Shown here one piece after another: positions 63,826 through 64,000 of a stretch of DNA of 64,000 bases; the stretch's first letter is position 1, and every line of letters starts with the position of its first letter. The translations under genes and the position numbers were made by a program. Source of the DNA: Bolinopsis microptera (Eukaryota > Ctenophora > Tentaculata > Lobata > Bolinopsidae); the NCBI RefSeq assembly GCF_026151205.1, contig NC_087073.1, positions 14,899,837 through 14,963,836 on the forward strand. Reading direction: 5' to 3'. A model generated the notes under the pieces. That model was not told the origin of the DNA. It did not search any database and saw only the letters and a program-made list of their open reading frames with translations.

Positions 63826-64000
63826 TTATTATTTGGATAGAAGCAAAATGCTAAAATCAAAAATATGAACAAAATTTCTTTTTGCGGCACAAATTGGACG
63901 AAAAAAATTCCCCGTAAAAATGAATGGTTTTACAGTAATATCTGACTAGATATTATTTGTTTATATATTAAATTTATATATTATATCTATAAACTGCAAA
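63826..64000. other. right edge, nothing recognised
   Basis: AT-rich, no gene or repeat identified. Confidence 0.4.

Overview
This is a gene-dense, AT-rich (about two thirds A+T by eye) stretch of an invertebrate animal nuclear genome. It carries spliced genes with GT-AG introns and animal proteins: a BACURD-type BTB protein, C9orf72, Treslin/TICRR, AGGF1, TXNDC11, ARMH1 and type II Golgi sulfotransferases. I see no operons of bacterial type, no rRNA and no CRISPR array. The species cannot be named from sequence alone.

Layout. 1-2768 (+): the 3' part of a BACURD/KCTD gene, with a decayed duplicate of its own BTB exon inside an intron. 4087-4606 (+): an unrecognised two-exon gene. 5393-12083 (+): four single-exon housekeeping genes in a head-to-tail row, DNTTIP2/FCF2 (rRNA processing), GTF2H2 (TFIIH p44), C9orf72 and EXOSC6 (RNA exosome). 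12572-18909 (+): a twelve-exon Treslin (TICRR) gene. 20106-26749 (-): two tandem carbohydrate sulfotransferase paralogues separated by 4.4 kb of repeat-rich DNA that includes a 1.4 kb palindrome. 28163-32710 (+): AGGF1, apparently ending before its G-patch. 32711-37484: repeat-dominated. 37485-39031 (+): ALG5. About 41022-44833 (+): TXNDC11 with seven identical 30-bp coding repeats. 45561-52901 (+): ARMH1, whose second intron holds a 3.8 kb long-TIR transposon. 54036-54566 (-): a doubtful small gene. 55417-57348 (-): FAN1 nuclease without its N-terminal UBZ. 58161-60297 (-): IMP3, with its first exon unresolved. 60298-64000: transposon and LINE remains.

Most genes serve unrelated core functions (transcription and repair, rRNA maturation, RNA decay, replication origin firing, interstrand crosslink repair, N-glycan precursor synthesis, ER redox). 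The window reads as ordinary euchromatin rather than a single pathway.

The most notable shared property is at the 5' ends. In about twelve genes a pyrimidine-rich 3' splice acceptor lies 0-28 bases before the start codon (directly on the ATG for C9orf72 and FAN1, 1 base for ALG5, 3 for ARMH1, 5 for EXOSC6), with no visible upstream coding exon. This is what outrons of a spliced-leader trans-splicing animal look like, although very short 5' UTR exons behind cis introns would look the same. Mobile DNA is diverse: a mariner-type MITE, several foldback/palindromic elements, a pogo/Tc1-like long-TIR element, a 58-bp retroposon with target-site duplication, and a LINE 3' fragment.
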